From Argyresthia goedartella (taxonomy: Eukaryota > Arthropoda > Insecta > Lepidoptera > Argyresthiidae), in assembly GCA_949825045.1 (NCBI GenBank), contig OX463835.1, forward strand, positions 22,709,201 to 22,773,200: a stretch of 64,000 nucleotides of DNA. Direction: 5' to 3'. The notes under the pieces were generated by a model, which worked only from the letters and a program-made list of their open reading frames with translations, was not told the origin of the DNA and made no database searches. Shown one piece after another: positions 1 to 10,301 of this stretch; position 1 is the first letter of the stretch; every line of letters starts with the position of its first letter. The translations under genes were made by a program, and so were the position numbers.

Positions 1-1
1 T

Positions 2-1024
2 AGGGGCATAAACGAATGCTATCTATCCCTCTCCCGTAAGTACTACTGGCCTAAAATGAAGGACCAGATTACTAAGTACATTAATGAATGCACAATTTGT
101 GGACAGACTAAATACGACCGTAACCCCATTAGGCCTCAGTTTAACATTGTTCCCCCAGCAACAAAACCCCTTGAGATTGTCCATATGGACCTATTCACAG
201 CCCAGAACGAAAAGTATCTCACGTTTGTAGACGTTTTCTCCAAATACGGCCAGGCCTATCACCTGAGAGATGGAACTGCCGTAAGCATCCTTCAAGGACT
301 TCTTCAATATTGTACCCATCATGGGCTTCCTTTAACCTTAATAACAGATAACGGCACCGAGTTCACAAATCAGATGTTTTCAGAATTTACACGACTTCAT
401 AAGATAAATCACCATAAAACCTTGCCCCATGCCCCCAATGATAACGGTATCATTGAACGCTTTCACTCCACCTTGTTAGAACATCTCCGTATCCTGAAAC
501 TACAGCAAAAAGACGAGCCTGTAATTTACCTCATGCCTTACGCAATACTTGCCTATAACAGCTCTGTGCATAGCTTCACTAAGTGCAGACCATATGACAT
601 AATAAAAGGACATTTCGACCCTAGAGACCCTCTTGACATCGATCTTACAGGACATTTAATGCAACAATACATTTTGACCCATAAGGAACAGATGAAAACC
701 GTATACAATCTTATAAACGAGACCTCTCTTCACAATCGCACCAATTTAACTGAGAACAGGAATAAAGATAGAGAAACGGAAGTGGAATACCAACCTCAAC
801 AGCAAGTTTTCATTAACAACCCCTTAGCAAGCCGACAAAAGCTAGCCCCACGTTACACGCAGGATACTGTTTTAGCCGATCTACCCATTCACATTTATAC
901 GTCGAAAAAGAAAGGCCCTGTGGCCAAGTCACGACTCAAACGAGTCCCTAAGAATATAAAATTGTTACAGGATACTACTGGGACTGACGACACAGCTGAC
1001 GCGAGCTCACGAGATAAGACTTGA
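2..1024 (+). CDS. Pol polyprotein C-terminus: integrase (5' end outside window)
   Basis: The frame is open from base 2, so the protein continues from upstream; the first internal Met is at 56 and is not the true start. The product would insert element DNA into the host genome. The second half of the HHCC zinc-binding domain is visible (a CTIC pair near residue 13 counted from 56). The DDE core follows: the first Asp in HMDLF, the second in ITDNGTEF, and the Glu in GIIERFH about 35 residues later. The C-terminal tail is basic and ends at a stop at 1022-1024. The envelope frame starts 4 bases later in another frame. No internal stop or frameshift is seen, so this part looks recently active. Confidence 0.92.
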   Translation, partial: RGINECYLSLSRKYYWPKMKDQITKYINECTICGQTKYDRNPIRPQFNIVPPATKPLEIVHMDLFTAQNEKYLTFVDVFSKYGQAYHLRDGTAVSILQGLLQYCTHHGLPLTLITDNGTEFTNQMFSEFTRLHKINHHKTLPHAPNDNGIIERFHSTLLEHLRILKLQQKDEPVIYLMPYAILAYNSSVHSFTKCRPYDIIKGHFDPRDPLDIDLTGHLMQQYILTHKEQMKTVYNLINETSLHNRTNLTENRNKDRETEVEYQPQQQVFINNPLASRQKLAPRYTQDTVLADLPIHIYTSKKKGPVAKSRLKRVPKNIKLLQDTTGTDDTADASSRDKT

Positions 1025-1028
1025 GAGC

Positions 1029-2702
1029 TTGGACGATGGACCTGGAGTTTTACCATTCAAATTAGGAAAAATGACTCTGATAACTCACTACCATACTTTT
1101 CTACAGTACATTCAATTATCCGACATCGAAGAAAAACTTGACTCCGTAGAGGCTCAACTACAGTACTTTAGGAACCGACTTGATAACCAAACCTTTTCTC
1201 TTTATGAATTTCAGATCCTTTATCTTTCCCATAAATTAGCAAAATCAATGTCGCAGTTAAAAAGTTTAGAGCCAAGTCGCACAAAAAGAGGTCTAATAGA
1301 CGGATTAGGTTCAATAATTAAAAGTATTACTGGAAATCTGGACTATGCGGACGCGAAAACGTATAATGATGCGATTAAGTTACTTGAAGGCAATCAGAAT
1401 AAGATGTTATCAGAAATTAATGAACGCATTAGTATCAATAATGAGTGGATGTCTCAACATACCACTATTCTGTCCCACATAGCATATAACCAAGTCAAAA
1501 TTAACGAAACTTTAATGTTACTTTTGGACAGAAATGCATACGCAGAGAATAACCTTTTAAAGTACGCAAAGTTTGCCCAGATGTTATCTATTATTAGTGA
1601 AAATATTGATGACTTATCATTAGAGTTACTTAGAATAGAAGATATATTAGCTTTTACACGTGCATCGAGCACACATCATTCTATGCTTAATATAGATACT
1701 TTAAGAAATATGTTAGATAGGCTTGGTAAAATATATAAACCAGATCAGATATTGGATTTGGAACTGAGAGAATATTACAATATTATTAAGCCAGGATCAT
1801 ACTTTTCAGAAAACCAAATAGTAATAGTTTTTAAATTACCTGTAATTTCCCCAGATTTCTTTGATTTTTATAAATTATCTATTGTCCCGAATAAACTCCA
1901 TCAGACCTTCATTCCCCCTTATCCTTTCATAGCAACCAATGATAAGACTTTCATGTACATAGAGGCTGAATGCCCGAAGTTCGATCATCAGTATATCTGC
2001 GAAGCAAATACCAATCATCCCGTAAGAAGAAATCCTGACTGCATTCAACACCTTATTACCAAACAAACTCTGGATAAATCCTGTAAACCTACTACTATCT
2101 CACTAACAAAGGGAGCCATGGAAAAACTAGACGACCAGCACTACTCACTTGCATTCCCGGAACCAACAGCGATTAAACTCGTCTGCGACCGAGAAGAATA
2201 TATCACTCTACATGGAAGCTATCTCGCCATCATCCCTCACACCTGCCTTCTACGCACTGAAGAATTCACAATAATGAATGAAAATGACCTACTCAAAGGA
2301 CAACCACTGAAAATCATGAAATTACCTAATAACACCGACATTACGTCACCAACCGTTCCTGTACCACATATCAAACTAAACTCTATCAACCTGAGAGGAC
2401 TTCATAACGCTGAGGACAAAATCCTGCTTCAACCGCCTCTGCAACTGGACCAGCTAACCTCTGAAACACTATATCACACGACCATACCATTCTACGTGAT
2501 ATTCTGCTGTGCCAGTCTAATCGCAGTAATCATGATCAGCCGCCGCTACTACACTCTACGCAGTACTTCAAATCCTGAAACGGAGTCTACATCGGATCCA
2601 TTATATGAAGACCCTGGAAAACTAACGGCTAGAAAAGCCATACCAATAATCAAGGCTAAAAATGCCATTCCAGAGACATTTTCTCTCAATGTTCTAAAAT
2701 AG
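1029..2702 (+). CDS. Envelope glycoprotein of the errantivirus (baculovirus F-like)
   Basis: This is an open frame of 557 codons directly after pol. The displayed first codon is TTG; the first ATG in frame is near 1071, and errantivirus envelopes are normally made from a spliced RNA, so the true start is uncertain. The protein would sit in the virion or cell membrane and drive fusion. About 85 residues in is a furin-type RTKR site followed at once by a Gly/Ile-rich segment, the layout of the F-protein fusion peptide. Several Cys residues lie in the central ectodomain. One strong hydrophobic membrane segment lies near the C-terminus (about residues 488-506), followed by a short basic cytoplasmic tail. 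The frame has no breaks. Identification as an F-like envelope is from domain order and cleavage-site context. Confidence 0.87.
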   Translation: MDDGPGVLPFKLGKMTLITHYHTFLQYIQLSDIEEKLDSVEAQLQYFRNRLDNQTFSLYEFQILYLSHKLAKSMSQLKSLEPSRTKRGLIDGLGSIIKSITGNLDYADAKTYNDAIKLLEGNQNKMLSEINERISINNEWMSQHTTILSHIAYNQVKINETLMLLLDRNAYAENNLLKYAKFAQMLSIISENIDDLSLELLRIEDILAFTRASSTHHSMLNIDTLRNMLDRLGKIYKPDQILDLELREYYNIIKPGSYFSENQIVIVFKLPVISPDFFDFYKLSIVPNKLHQTFIPPYPFIATNDKTFMYIEAECPKFDHQYICEANTNHPVRRNPDCIQHLITKQTLDKSCKPTTISLTKGAMEKLDDQHYSLAFPEPTAIKLVCDREEYITLHGSYLAIIPHTCLLRTEEFTIMNENDLLKGQPLKIMKLPNNTDITSPTVPVPHIKLNSINLRGLHNAEDKILLQPPLQLDQLTSETLYHTTIPFYVIFCCASLIAVIMISRRYYTLRSTSNPETESTSDPLYEDPGKLTARKAIPIIKAKNAIPETFSLNVLK

Positions 2703-2723
2703 TCACTGATCTTCGCGGGGAGG

Positions 2724-2999
2724 TGTTACATGCCTTGCATTCACGGAATCTGCTGACGAAGTCTGATGACGACATTGCGCTTGCATAGTGATAGTTTTAG
2801 GTAGTAACTTATTATTTCACTGTAATTTTCCTATGCAGCGTAAGCAACCCGTGTAACCTACATACTTTTATAGTGTATTCATTTTTAGTGCCTTTTCTTT
2901 TGTTAATTTTAGACTTACTTCAATTCTAGCATCGATTGAATATAGACATAAGTTTTAATTGTAATTTTCATTCCTTAAAATAAAGGATTAAATTAATTA
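2724..2999 (+). repeat. Presumed 3' LTR of the errantivirus
   Basis: A purine-rich tract (gcggggagg, about 2715-2723) sits after the env stop and is followed by TGTTACATG, a plausible LTR start at 2724. An AATAAA-like signal lies near 2979. The end at about 2999 is set by the return of the interrupted LINE reading frame on the minus strand. The matching 5' LTR is outside the window, so both borders are approximate. Confidence 0.6.
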
Positions 3000-3755
3000 T
3001 CGGTTTTTTTTAAATCCATCGGTTGCCGATTCCTTATTTTGCTCTGTATTTGATTTCTTATCATTTTTTCCCTTATTAAATGCTTTCACGGCCTTCATCA
3101 TGTTTACCTTTTGTAAGATGGTTCTAAATTCGACCACAATGGGTTTTGCTTTTGATTTGCTGTTTACACGATAGATGTCTCTAACCTCCGAGGTTTGTAG
3201 CGGAACTGATAGAACATCTGCAGCAGTTTTAGCGATGTTGCACAGGTCTTCCTTAGTTTCTTGTGGCTTGGTGGGAACATTACAAATTTCTATCTTGGCT
3301 GAGCAGGTAGAACGTTCCAGAATTTCGATTCTATCTTCCAGAGTTTTGATGTAATCACGATTTGCCTTGCGCTCATCACATAAGTCGTTCATTTTGCACT
3401 CAATCTCATCATATTTTTTAGAAATGAATTCCATCGATGTTATCATCTGCTCGTTTTGTGCCTTTATTTCCAATATTGTTGAGTGTAATTGATTTAATTT
3501 AATTTCCTGTTTGGACTGGAGTTCTTCGAACATAGTTTTCATTTCGCTCATTACCTCAGTTAAAACGTTATCGTCTTTTTGTTTCTTTCTATACGTTATA
3601 TTCATCTGTTGAGACTCGGCGGAGCAGAGTTCAGGAAGACTTCCACCAACGTTATCGTTCTGCGACAGGGATCGGGCCTTCGGAGGAGTTCTTCGTAGCG
3701 CCATGGTTAAGGGTTTTCTTTGAATTACAATAAGCGTAATCTGTTGCCACTCCAA
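2997..3755 (-). pseudogene. LINE ORF1 (Gag-like, coiled coil plus RRM-like domain), cut by the errantivirus
   Basis: This minus-strand frame looks like the nucleic-acid-binding ORF1 protein of a non-LTR retrotransposon. The first Met is at 3755, but the Met at 3704 (MALRRTPPK) better fits ORF1 proteins of this sort. A long heptad-rich coiled coil covers about residues 65-150. An RRM-like segment follows, with IEICNVP as the first strand, an acidic helix, and a KPIVVEF strand. The frame ends in a Lys-rich tail at a stop that falls on the errantivirus border, so the natural C-terminus and the whole ORF2 are missing here. Upstream lies a GC-rich repeated leader (3769-4010) that is probably its 5' UTR. 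The clade is not assigned. Confidence 0.7.
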
Positions 3756-3768
3756 AATGCAGCCGTTT

Positions 3769-4010
3769 GCGCGAGCGACATGATTTATTTCAACCGCTCT
3801 CTTTACCCGAGGTGGTGAGGGGCGCCCTTCCGTAGCCTGTGCGCGAGCGAGATGAATTACTTCAATCGCTCTGGTTTACCCGAGGTGGTGAGGGGGGCCC
3901 TTTCGTGGCCCGCGCGCAGACGACGTCCGCGAGCGAGATGACTTATTTCAGCCACTCTCTTTACCCGAGGGGGTGAGCGGGGCCCTTCCGTGGCCTGCGC
4001 GAAGACGACA
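3769..4010 (-). repeat. Tandem GC-rich leader monomers of the LINE
   Basis: Three related units of about 70-72 bp follow one another. Each starts with a gcgagcga-gatga core and ends with a ccc-ttccgtggcc-type block: 3769-3840, 3841-about 3911, and about 3926-4000 after a 15-bp linker. They lie just upstream (minus strand) of the ORF1 start. Some LINEs carry repeated promoter monomers in the 5' UTR, and I infer that role here. Confidence 0.6.
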
Positions 4011-4034
4011 TTACACAATTTGTGAATTAATTAT

Positions 4035-4485
4035 ATTCATATTCTTTATTGCACAGAAATCTTATAGAAATAGTAAGGTAACAAAACATTTTATGAGCAA
4101 AGGCGAGCTTATCTCTAAAGAGAGATTTCTACCAGCAAACCTAGGTAGGACAGGAAAAATTGTGCAACAGGAGAGTCCTAGTGCGCAATAAAACTGTACA
4201 TCTAATTGTTTAAAACTAAAACATAATAATTTAATACATGATATATACTAAATAAAATACAAAAGCAAAAATTTTTATATATATCAAACATATACTACTT
4301 ATATATACATATATAAAAGTACCTATCACGAAAGAGAAAGGAAATGCTCTTTCAATCTTGTCTTAAAAGTGAAAATTGAGGGACTATCTCTAATAGCGCA
4401 GGGAAGTGCGTTCCACAGTCGGATCGCCGTTAACCTAAACGAGTGTTTGTAAGCGGCAGTGTTATGCCGAGGAGTAGTAGTAATT
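4035..4485 (-). pseudogene. 3' end of a Kiri/CR1-like LINE (RT C-terminus and 3' UTR)
   Basis: Read on the minus strand, about 4470-4326 encodes the C-terminal tail of a LINE reverse transcriptase protein (LWNALPCAIRDSPS, then a basic LKEHFLSLS end and a stop at 4326-4328). It matches the tail of the plus-strand copy ending at 11184 almost residue for residue. The part from 4325 down to about 4035 is its 3' UTR: a block at about 4094-4140 (gcgagcttatctctaaagag) recurs, inverted, at 19875-19915 and 11340-11380. The copy is strongly 5'-truncated and nonfunctional. Confidence 0.75.
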
Positions 4486-4599
4486 AATTACTTCTTCTAG
4501 GATCACTTTTTATGGCAAAACAGTCACTACTCCTATAATTTTAAGAGCAATTTATCTTGAACAGAGTGTAAGAATAACTAGTGGAGTCTTGACACGTCT

Positions 4600-5087
4600 C
4601 ATAGACACGGTGTATCGGACGAGAGTTGGTTGTTATGTTTAGTAGTTATACACTGTTCTTCCATGTAGAAAGCTATAAATCCAATTTACCATTTTCCAGG
4701 TAGTCCTACAGATATCAACTCCCTCAACAGGATCTCACGATCTAAGTACATTGTTAAATGCTCCAACAACATCAAATATATCATCATGTATCAAAATACA
4801 GACAAAAGACTTATTTTGTCTAAAGCTTGCTGGATATCAAGCTAAAGATGACTGATACATTCACGGGCTGAGAGGCCACGCCTAAAAACAAATTGATTCG
4901 ATGGAAGAATAAGATGTTTCTCTATGAAGAACTCAACACGCTGTTCAATGAACTTGCTCAAAAACCTTCCCCATACAGGATGTGGATCATATTTATCTTT
5001 ATTTGGCTTCAAAACATATACCAAACAGACTGTTTTCCAATCTGCTGGAATGCAATTGTGAACCCAAAGATTATTGAAAATATTCAA
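4600..5087 (-). pseudogene. Decayed LINE reverse transcriptase fragment
   Basis: The minus-strand frame at 5087-4842 carries an RT finger-like sequence: CIPADWKT, then VYVLKPNKDKYDP, then NQFVFRRGLSARECISHL. This is the usual stretch before the first catalytic block. Further down the strand a segment near 4770 reads IFDVVGAFNNV, a worn motif A, and about 4720-4640 reads as the following helix (GKMVNWIYSFLHGR). Several frameshifts and stops separate these pieces. It belongs to a different LINE family from the 4035-4485 fragment. Confidence 0.6.
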
Positions 5088-5230
5088 TAAAGTGATTATG
5101 ATTTTGTTAGGTACTTATTTTTTTAAACTTTTAAGGGATACCATCTAATCCAAAGATTATTGAAAATATTCAACAAAGTAATTATGCTTTTGTTACTTTT
5201 TTTTAAAACTTATATGGGATACAATCTAAT
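5064..5230. repeat. Two-copy tandem duplication, about 86 and 81 bp
   Basis: The block starting ccaaagattattgaaaata and ending ataccatctaat (5064-5149) is repeated with modest divergence at 5150-5230, and a third start (ccaaa) follows at 5231. It lies at the upstream edge of the RT fragment. No function is apparent. Confidence 0.8.
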
Positions 5231-5620
5231 CCAAATGCTGTGTCTATACATACGTGTTGTAATTGTGGATTAAAGCTCTTCTAGAGAATAAGGCTGTACA
5301 AAAAAAAAATTGTTTCATTTGAATAATTTTCTATATCACTTCGTTTTTTTTTCTACAAAATCAGGAGTGTATTTTCTAAAAATCTTGTTACCCAGATATT
5401 GTTGCTGCTATCGTTTCGATTGACATAGGTTTTTTTTTTTCATATGATTCCAGATAACTGTCAAAGGAGTATTTGAGGTAAATTAGACAACCGTGTTAAC
5501 TCGTAGCTAGTTTATTACTGCCAAGGTACTCTGTACGGTACTACCACATTCCTCCAACATCACTTAGCAGAGCATCTATTAACAATAGGAATATACACAT
5601 TATTTAAAACACTTAACTTA

Positions 5621-6028
5621 TTTTATCTACACACGTATCATAAACCCTCTTTACTGCGTAGAAAAACCGCACGTTACGATAAGCATAATGTTAAACTGCT
5701 AGGTAAAAACTCATTTCTTATCTGAAAAATTACACATTATGACCATAATGTGTAATTTTTCTACACATGACATTCAAATTTCTAACGCCGACGCCCGCCT
5801 CGTGCCACCCCTAGTTTGTCTGTGAAGTTGGTACTGACATTCAAATTTCGAACGCCGACGCCCGAAGTTGGTGCTACAGAACAAGCTAAACAACTGCAGA
5901 GCCACAATGCCGGTCAAACATGCGGTTCCTGAACACATCAAAGAGAGCTTATGATATGTGTGTAGATAAACTAGTGTATGTAACTGTACATAATTAGGCA
6001 TTATGTAGCAGTCACATAAACTACTATT
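5621..6028 (+). repeat. Hairpin-bearing dispersed repeat, copy A
   Basis: This block is repeated in the opposite direction at 9931-11546. Shared landmarks are tatcataaac near 5637, a perfect 18-bp-arm hairpin at 5724-5761 (two-base loop), the segment aacgccgacgcccg (seen twice in this copy, near 5787 and 5851), and an end at ctactatta near 6024. No coding potential is visible. It may be a nonautonomous DNA element or an LTR remnant; the class is not known to me. Confidence 0.65.
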
Positions 6029-6164
6029 ATAAGTAACTAACTTCTTATATTCTAATCAAAAAAACCTCTTATAATCTTCTTTAATTCTCTCCCTACGTGA
6101 GCGAGAGTAAGGCTGGTCTGTCACGGCACGCGGAGTTGCCAGGCTTCAAAGCTGCCATAGCCAG

Positions 6165-6735
6165 GCTTCAAAGTCAAAGTCAAAGTCAAGGTAAATGTCT
6201 TTATTACTGTAGATATTAACATATACTTAGCAACCGTCATTTTTTGCCCCTTCTCTACATTGGACCAATGTGGGAAAAGTATGGATTTTAGATCTCTTTT
6301 AAATATTGGTTGTTCTAAACTAATATTAATATAACAATAATAACTAATAGGCAGGAATAAATAATGACAAAATTATTAACAGCAAGTTCTGTTGTTTTCA
6401 AACTATTAACATCAAACCATGTCATCCAAACCAACATCAAATTAAGTAATAATGAATATTGTAATATCCCTTATTCGACAAAGTTGCTTTAACATTCATT
6501 TTAAATTGCTCAAAGGGCAATTCTAAACTTATCTTATCTTATAACACTATGAATATACTAAAATATATTAGCCTAGATGTAGCTACATCCGTGTTTTGAC
6601 TGATGTTCCTAACAGCGTAAACCGCAGAACTTAATTTACCAGCTAATTTATCTATGTGGGGTCCTCACTGCAGTTTGTGCAACTTCGTATTATTTACTAA
6701 TTCTAACGTGTTGTTGTCTAACACTACACCATTAA
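6165..6735 (-). pseudogene. CR1-like LINE 3' fragment, internally deleted
   Basis: On the minus strand, about 6730-6550 encodes RT thumb-region sequence (GPHIDKLAGKLSSAVYAVR, then DVATSRLIYFS), matching the intact LINE ORF2 at 34851-37787. The sequence then jumps to a 3' UTR that ends in repeated tcaaag units (6164-6190). The plus-strand copy at 7040-7845 carries the C-terminal region missing here, so this copy has an internal deletion. Confidence 0.75.
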
Positions 6736-7039
6736 CATCACAACAGTAGCCAAGATACTAAGACTTACAAATTATAATTATTTATATGATAAGCAGCCTG
6801 TTTTAAAACGGACGCTCATCCCACACGTTTAAACTGGCAAAGTTATAACAAGGGACAAAGATTTCTGCCTAAAGATAGATGATGGTCCAACGCTGAGGTT
6901 ACAATTTACCCTTACTTACAACAGAGTGTCTAAATTCATCTCCATATGAAGCAGAGACTTTATTAAAAACCAACACTAGCGTCAGTAATGTATATTTAAA
7001 ATTTCATCGTTTATATCCCCAGGACATTGTCAAAACGAT

Positions 7040-7845
7040 TGATTGATGTAAATTAAGTTCTGCGGCTTTCGCTGTTAGGAACATCAGACAAAACACGGAT
7101 GTGGCTACATTTAGGTTGGTATATTTTAGTAACTTTCATAGTGTCATGTCCTTTGGTATCTTGTTGTGGGGAAAGCAGCGGATATTCAAACTATTTTTAT
7201 TTCACAGAAAAGAGCTATTCGAACAATTAATCATTTAAAACGAACAGACTCCTTAAGAGAACTTTTTAAAGAAATTGACATACTAACTGTAGCTAGTCAC
7301 TTTATTATCGAAAATATAATGTATGTACGCAAGAACCTTACAACATTTTCTAAACTTAGCGATAGCTGTAATGTTAACCTAAGAAATAACCACAGACTAG
7401 TTGCGCCCCGGTTTAGAATCGCGAAGGTTAGCAAGTTATTCTTTCAAGGGTCAGTGCATCCTCTCCTACAATAAGATACCCCTGGAGATTTTGAAATTGC
7501 CATTTGAGCAGTTTTAAAAGCATGTTAAAGCGACTTAGTCGAAAAAGGGATATTACAATGTTCAAGATTACTTAAATTATGGGACTGTATAGGGTTAATC
7601 TAGCTTAACACAGACCTTGTTGTAATTATTTATTATTGCCTATTAATCATAATAATTAAATTTTTAATATTTGTAATAGTTAAGCACAACCAATTTTTAA
7701 AAGAGATCTAAAAATATATTTGTGGGAGTTTCTACGCCCTCCTTCTCCCACAGTGGTCCAATGTAGAGAAGAAGCAAAAAATGAAGTTTGCTTAGTATAT
7801 GTAAATATCTACAGTAATAAAGAATTTTGACTTTGACTTTGACCC
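7040..7845 (+). pseudogene. CR1-like LINE 3' fragment (RT C-terminus and 3' UTR)
   Basis: About 7060-7160 reads as SAAFAVRNIRQNTDVAT and the following GILLWG, and 7166-7474 continues as the C-terminal RT region (FISQKRAIRTINHL; IENIMYVRKNL). This is collinear with the 34851-37787 ORF2. A one-base shift near 7160 and a stop near 7472 end the frame early. The 3' UTR runs to about 7845 and ends with an AATAAAG signal and gactttgactttgac units. With the 6165-6735 fragment it forms an inverted pair of the same family. Confidence 0.8.
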
Positions 7846-7948
7846 AGTTATTCAATACTTCATTTGTAACAAAGCAGACAAAATAAAAAATAAATATTAA
7901 TCATATCATACCCTGCAGAATGAGCATTGCGTTATAATGTAAATCTCT

Positions 7949-8365
7949 CTAGCCTGTTTTATCTAACCCTCGTAGGCAATCTGCACAGTGAGTGTGCCCA
8001 CAAGGTACAAGTACCCGGTTGGACAAAATCTCTGTGCAGATTGAACAGACGCTAACTCGTTCGGGTTCATCCGCAGCATGTTCAGGCACCGGGGAAAGTA
8101 CGGGGGCGTGAGCTAGATCGCCAGCAGCAGGTACATCCACCTCCTGCACTACAGGTCCCCCTACCTGTGCGGCAGGTACCTCAATCACCAGCTCCGCCTC
8201 CCGCTCCGCTTTCCCCCCCCCCCTAATATGACCTCGTTGGCGACTTCCGGGACATCCTCCACAATTCGCCATCAAGTGACACGTGTCCTCCAAGAACTGT
8301 CGACCAAGAAATTCGACCCAGGTGTAGATCACGTAGGGCCCGCATCTGAGTTGCATGTAGTGCAA
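7949..8365 (-). CDS. RING-finger reading frame, probably an exon or a truncated gene
   Basis: A minus-strand frame of 138 codons whose last 35 residues form the first six ligands of a C3HC4 RING: CSIC near residue 106, then PCGHTHCADC. RING domains bind two zinc ions and usually recruit E2 enzymes for ubiquitin transfer. The final Cys pair is missing; the frame stops at LDKTG. A possible splice donor (ggttag) lies at the end, so the last ligands may be on another exon that I could not find. The middle is Ala/Pro/Val-rich and crosses a run of ten G, a likely slippage site. It may be a host exon or part of a DNA transposon. No function can be assigned. Confidence 0.45.
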   Translation of the reverse strand: MHYMQLRCGPYVIYTWVEFLGRQFLEDTCHLMANCGGCPGSRQRGHIRGGGKAEREAELVIEVPAAQVGGPVVQEVDVPAAGDLAHAPVLSPVPEHAADEPERVSVCSICTEILSNRVLVPCGHTHCADCLRGLDKTG

Positions 8366-8629
8366 AGTTTTTTATTCTAGTCCGCCTCGGCGGATTGCAC
8401 GCCGAGCTTCGCAGTACGCGAAGGTGGTCCGGAAAAACCTGAAAATAAGGAACTCTGAACCACCACTACCAAGAATATCGTAAGAAGGATAGGCAATAAT
8501 GCCACTCAGGCGTTTCAGGGAAGCAGAAACCCGTTTGCACACACATAAGTCCTCAAGTCGTTTAGTATCATAAGTTTTAAGAGTGATATAAAAACAAATA
8601 GAGAGGTATGTGAATACGAGATTCAACCC

Positions 8630-9900
8630 AATAGTGTTAGCGGGAATTTGGGACTGAACAATTCAGTCCATAGTGCAAATATCACCGCAATAAATTCTAC
8701 AACGCCATTAAGCGTGGAGCGGGCGATAATATATGGCGGATATAAAGTTCGCAAATATGTCCATTCTCTACTTGCGTGTGTCAGCCAGACTAGCAAATTC
8801 ATAAAAGATACACATTGTACGTGATTAAATTACCCTATTTTCTATTTGACTACTGCGCATTCACTACAAAATTAAATACTACAGCTAAACCAAAATACTT
8901 AATGCACGTAGACAACTGGCTAGCTCCTTTCACTTTCAACAAAGAAATACCTATTTTAGGGCAAAACACTGCGGGCATGTAAATAGTATTAAATTTGTCA
9001 AGTAATGTTCCAAAAATTTTCTTGAGTGATCATCACGCTTAAAATAATTATTTGTCAGGATCCCATCATCAGATCCTGACCTTGTGGCAATGGGACCAAT
9101 AGGAAGGTAAACGAACAAAAAAAGAATACCAAAATGGTCACATGTTCACCAGGTCAAGATGTGATGGTGGGATGCTGGAGAAAACGAGGGAAATTTTGCA
9201 AATATTATAGTCAGACCTATAGCGATTTTTGTATTTTTCATCCCAACTCGTGCATTTACCCTGAGAAAGCTTAATTTTGTGAAGTGCAAGTGATGATGAA
9301 GACCACAGATGGCCGCCGGAACTGCTCAATACTAGGTATCCCACAGGGCTCCGATATGGTTACTTTAAAACGGTTGCTAAGTACTAGGTATTTAATGGGT
9401 TGGGATAAGAGCTGTAAATTAACCATTAAACCCAAAAGTGTACGGTTAAATGCCCATTGTGCAGTTAAATCGGTTAGATATTTATGCATGTATTACACGC
9501 CGACACTACTGCAGATATAAAAATGCGTGACATCACGTTCAAAGCGTAAAGATATCAAGTTGAAATTGGTATCAATTACTCCAGTCAGTGGACCCTTGGA
9601 GCTGTGAAACAAACTTTTAGGTCTACGTTATCAAAAAATACGGCCGTTTATGCTGTAAATTTGCTAGATTTGCTCGATACCCGCAAGAGAATCAAAAACC
9701 TAGAGGGTACTTTCGGTTGACCTAGGATCATCAATTTTGTCGAGAAGCAAGGTCTTACAGCACAGGTAAAGGGAAATATCCGAAAACTATAAAGTACTTA
9801 TATCATCGAGTCGAAAAGGCTAATAGTGAATATGATAATGTACGATCTTGCTTTCCCGCGATAGTCGAACTATGTAACGGAAAGAAAGAAGGAAGAAAGA
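8630..9900. other. No recognisable gene
   Basis: I see only short incidental frames here. A plus-strand phrase near 9340 (GIPQGS) recalls an RT motif, but nothing around it fits an RT. A purine-rich (ggaagaaagaaa) run at 9880-9903 resembles the inverted 3' tail of a LINE. Confidence 0.5.
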
Positions 9901-10301
9901 AAACTTATTTGTCATAAACATAAACATACAATAATAGTAGTTTATGTGACTGCTACATAATGAAGGGCATTAATACTCGAGAGTGGGTTTATGAAAAGAG
10001 GCGAAGGCGAGTTTCATAATACTATCACTCGAGATTGTTAATGGCTAATTATGTACATATACTAGTTTATCTACACACATATCATAAGCTCTCTTTAATG
10101 TGTTCAGGATTCGCATGTTAGACCGGCATGTTGGCATTGATAATTCCTTTGCACTTGTTTAGCTTGTTCAGTAATACCAACTTCACAAAAAAAGTAGGAG
10201 CGGCACGCAGGCGGGCGTCGGCGTTCGAAATTTGAATGTCATAATATGTAGAAAAATTACACATTATGGTCATAATGTGTAATTTTTCAGATAAGTAATG
10301 A

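Larger units (their letters stand above)
1..2999 (+). mobile_element. 3' half of an errantivirus (Gypsy-type endogenous retrovirus)
   Basis: The window opens inside the pol gene of an LTR retroelement. In order it shows the integrase end of pol, an envelope gene that starts a few bases later, a purine-rich tract (about 2715-2723) and a presumed 3' LTR ending near 2999. Gag, protease, reverse transcriptase and the 5' LTR would lie left of base 1. This order and the baculovirus-F-like envelope are typical of insect errantiviruses of the TED/gypsy type. The right edge falls in the ORF1 of an opposite-strand LINE, so the errantivirus is the younger insertion. I could not define its target-site duplication because the left edge is outside the window. 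Confidence 0.85.

Noticed and set aside
9330..9360. GIPQGS phrase like an RT motif
   Set aside because: No fingers, motif A or YADD in any frame nearby; most likely chance.
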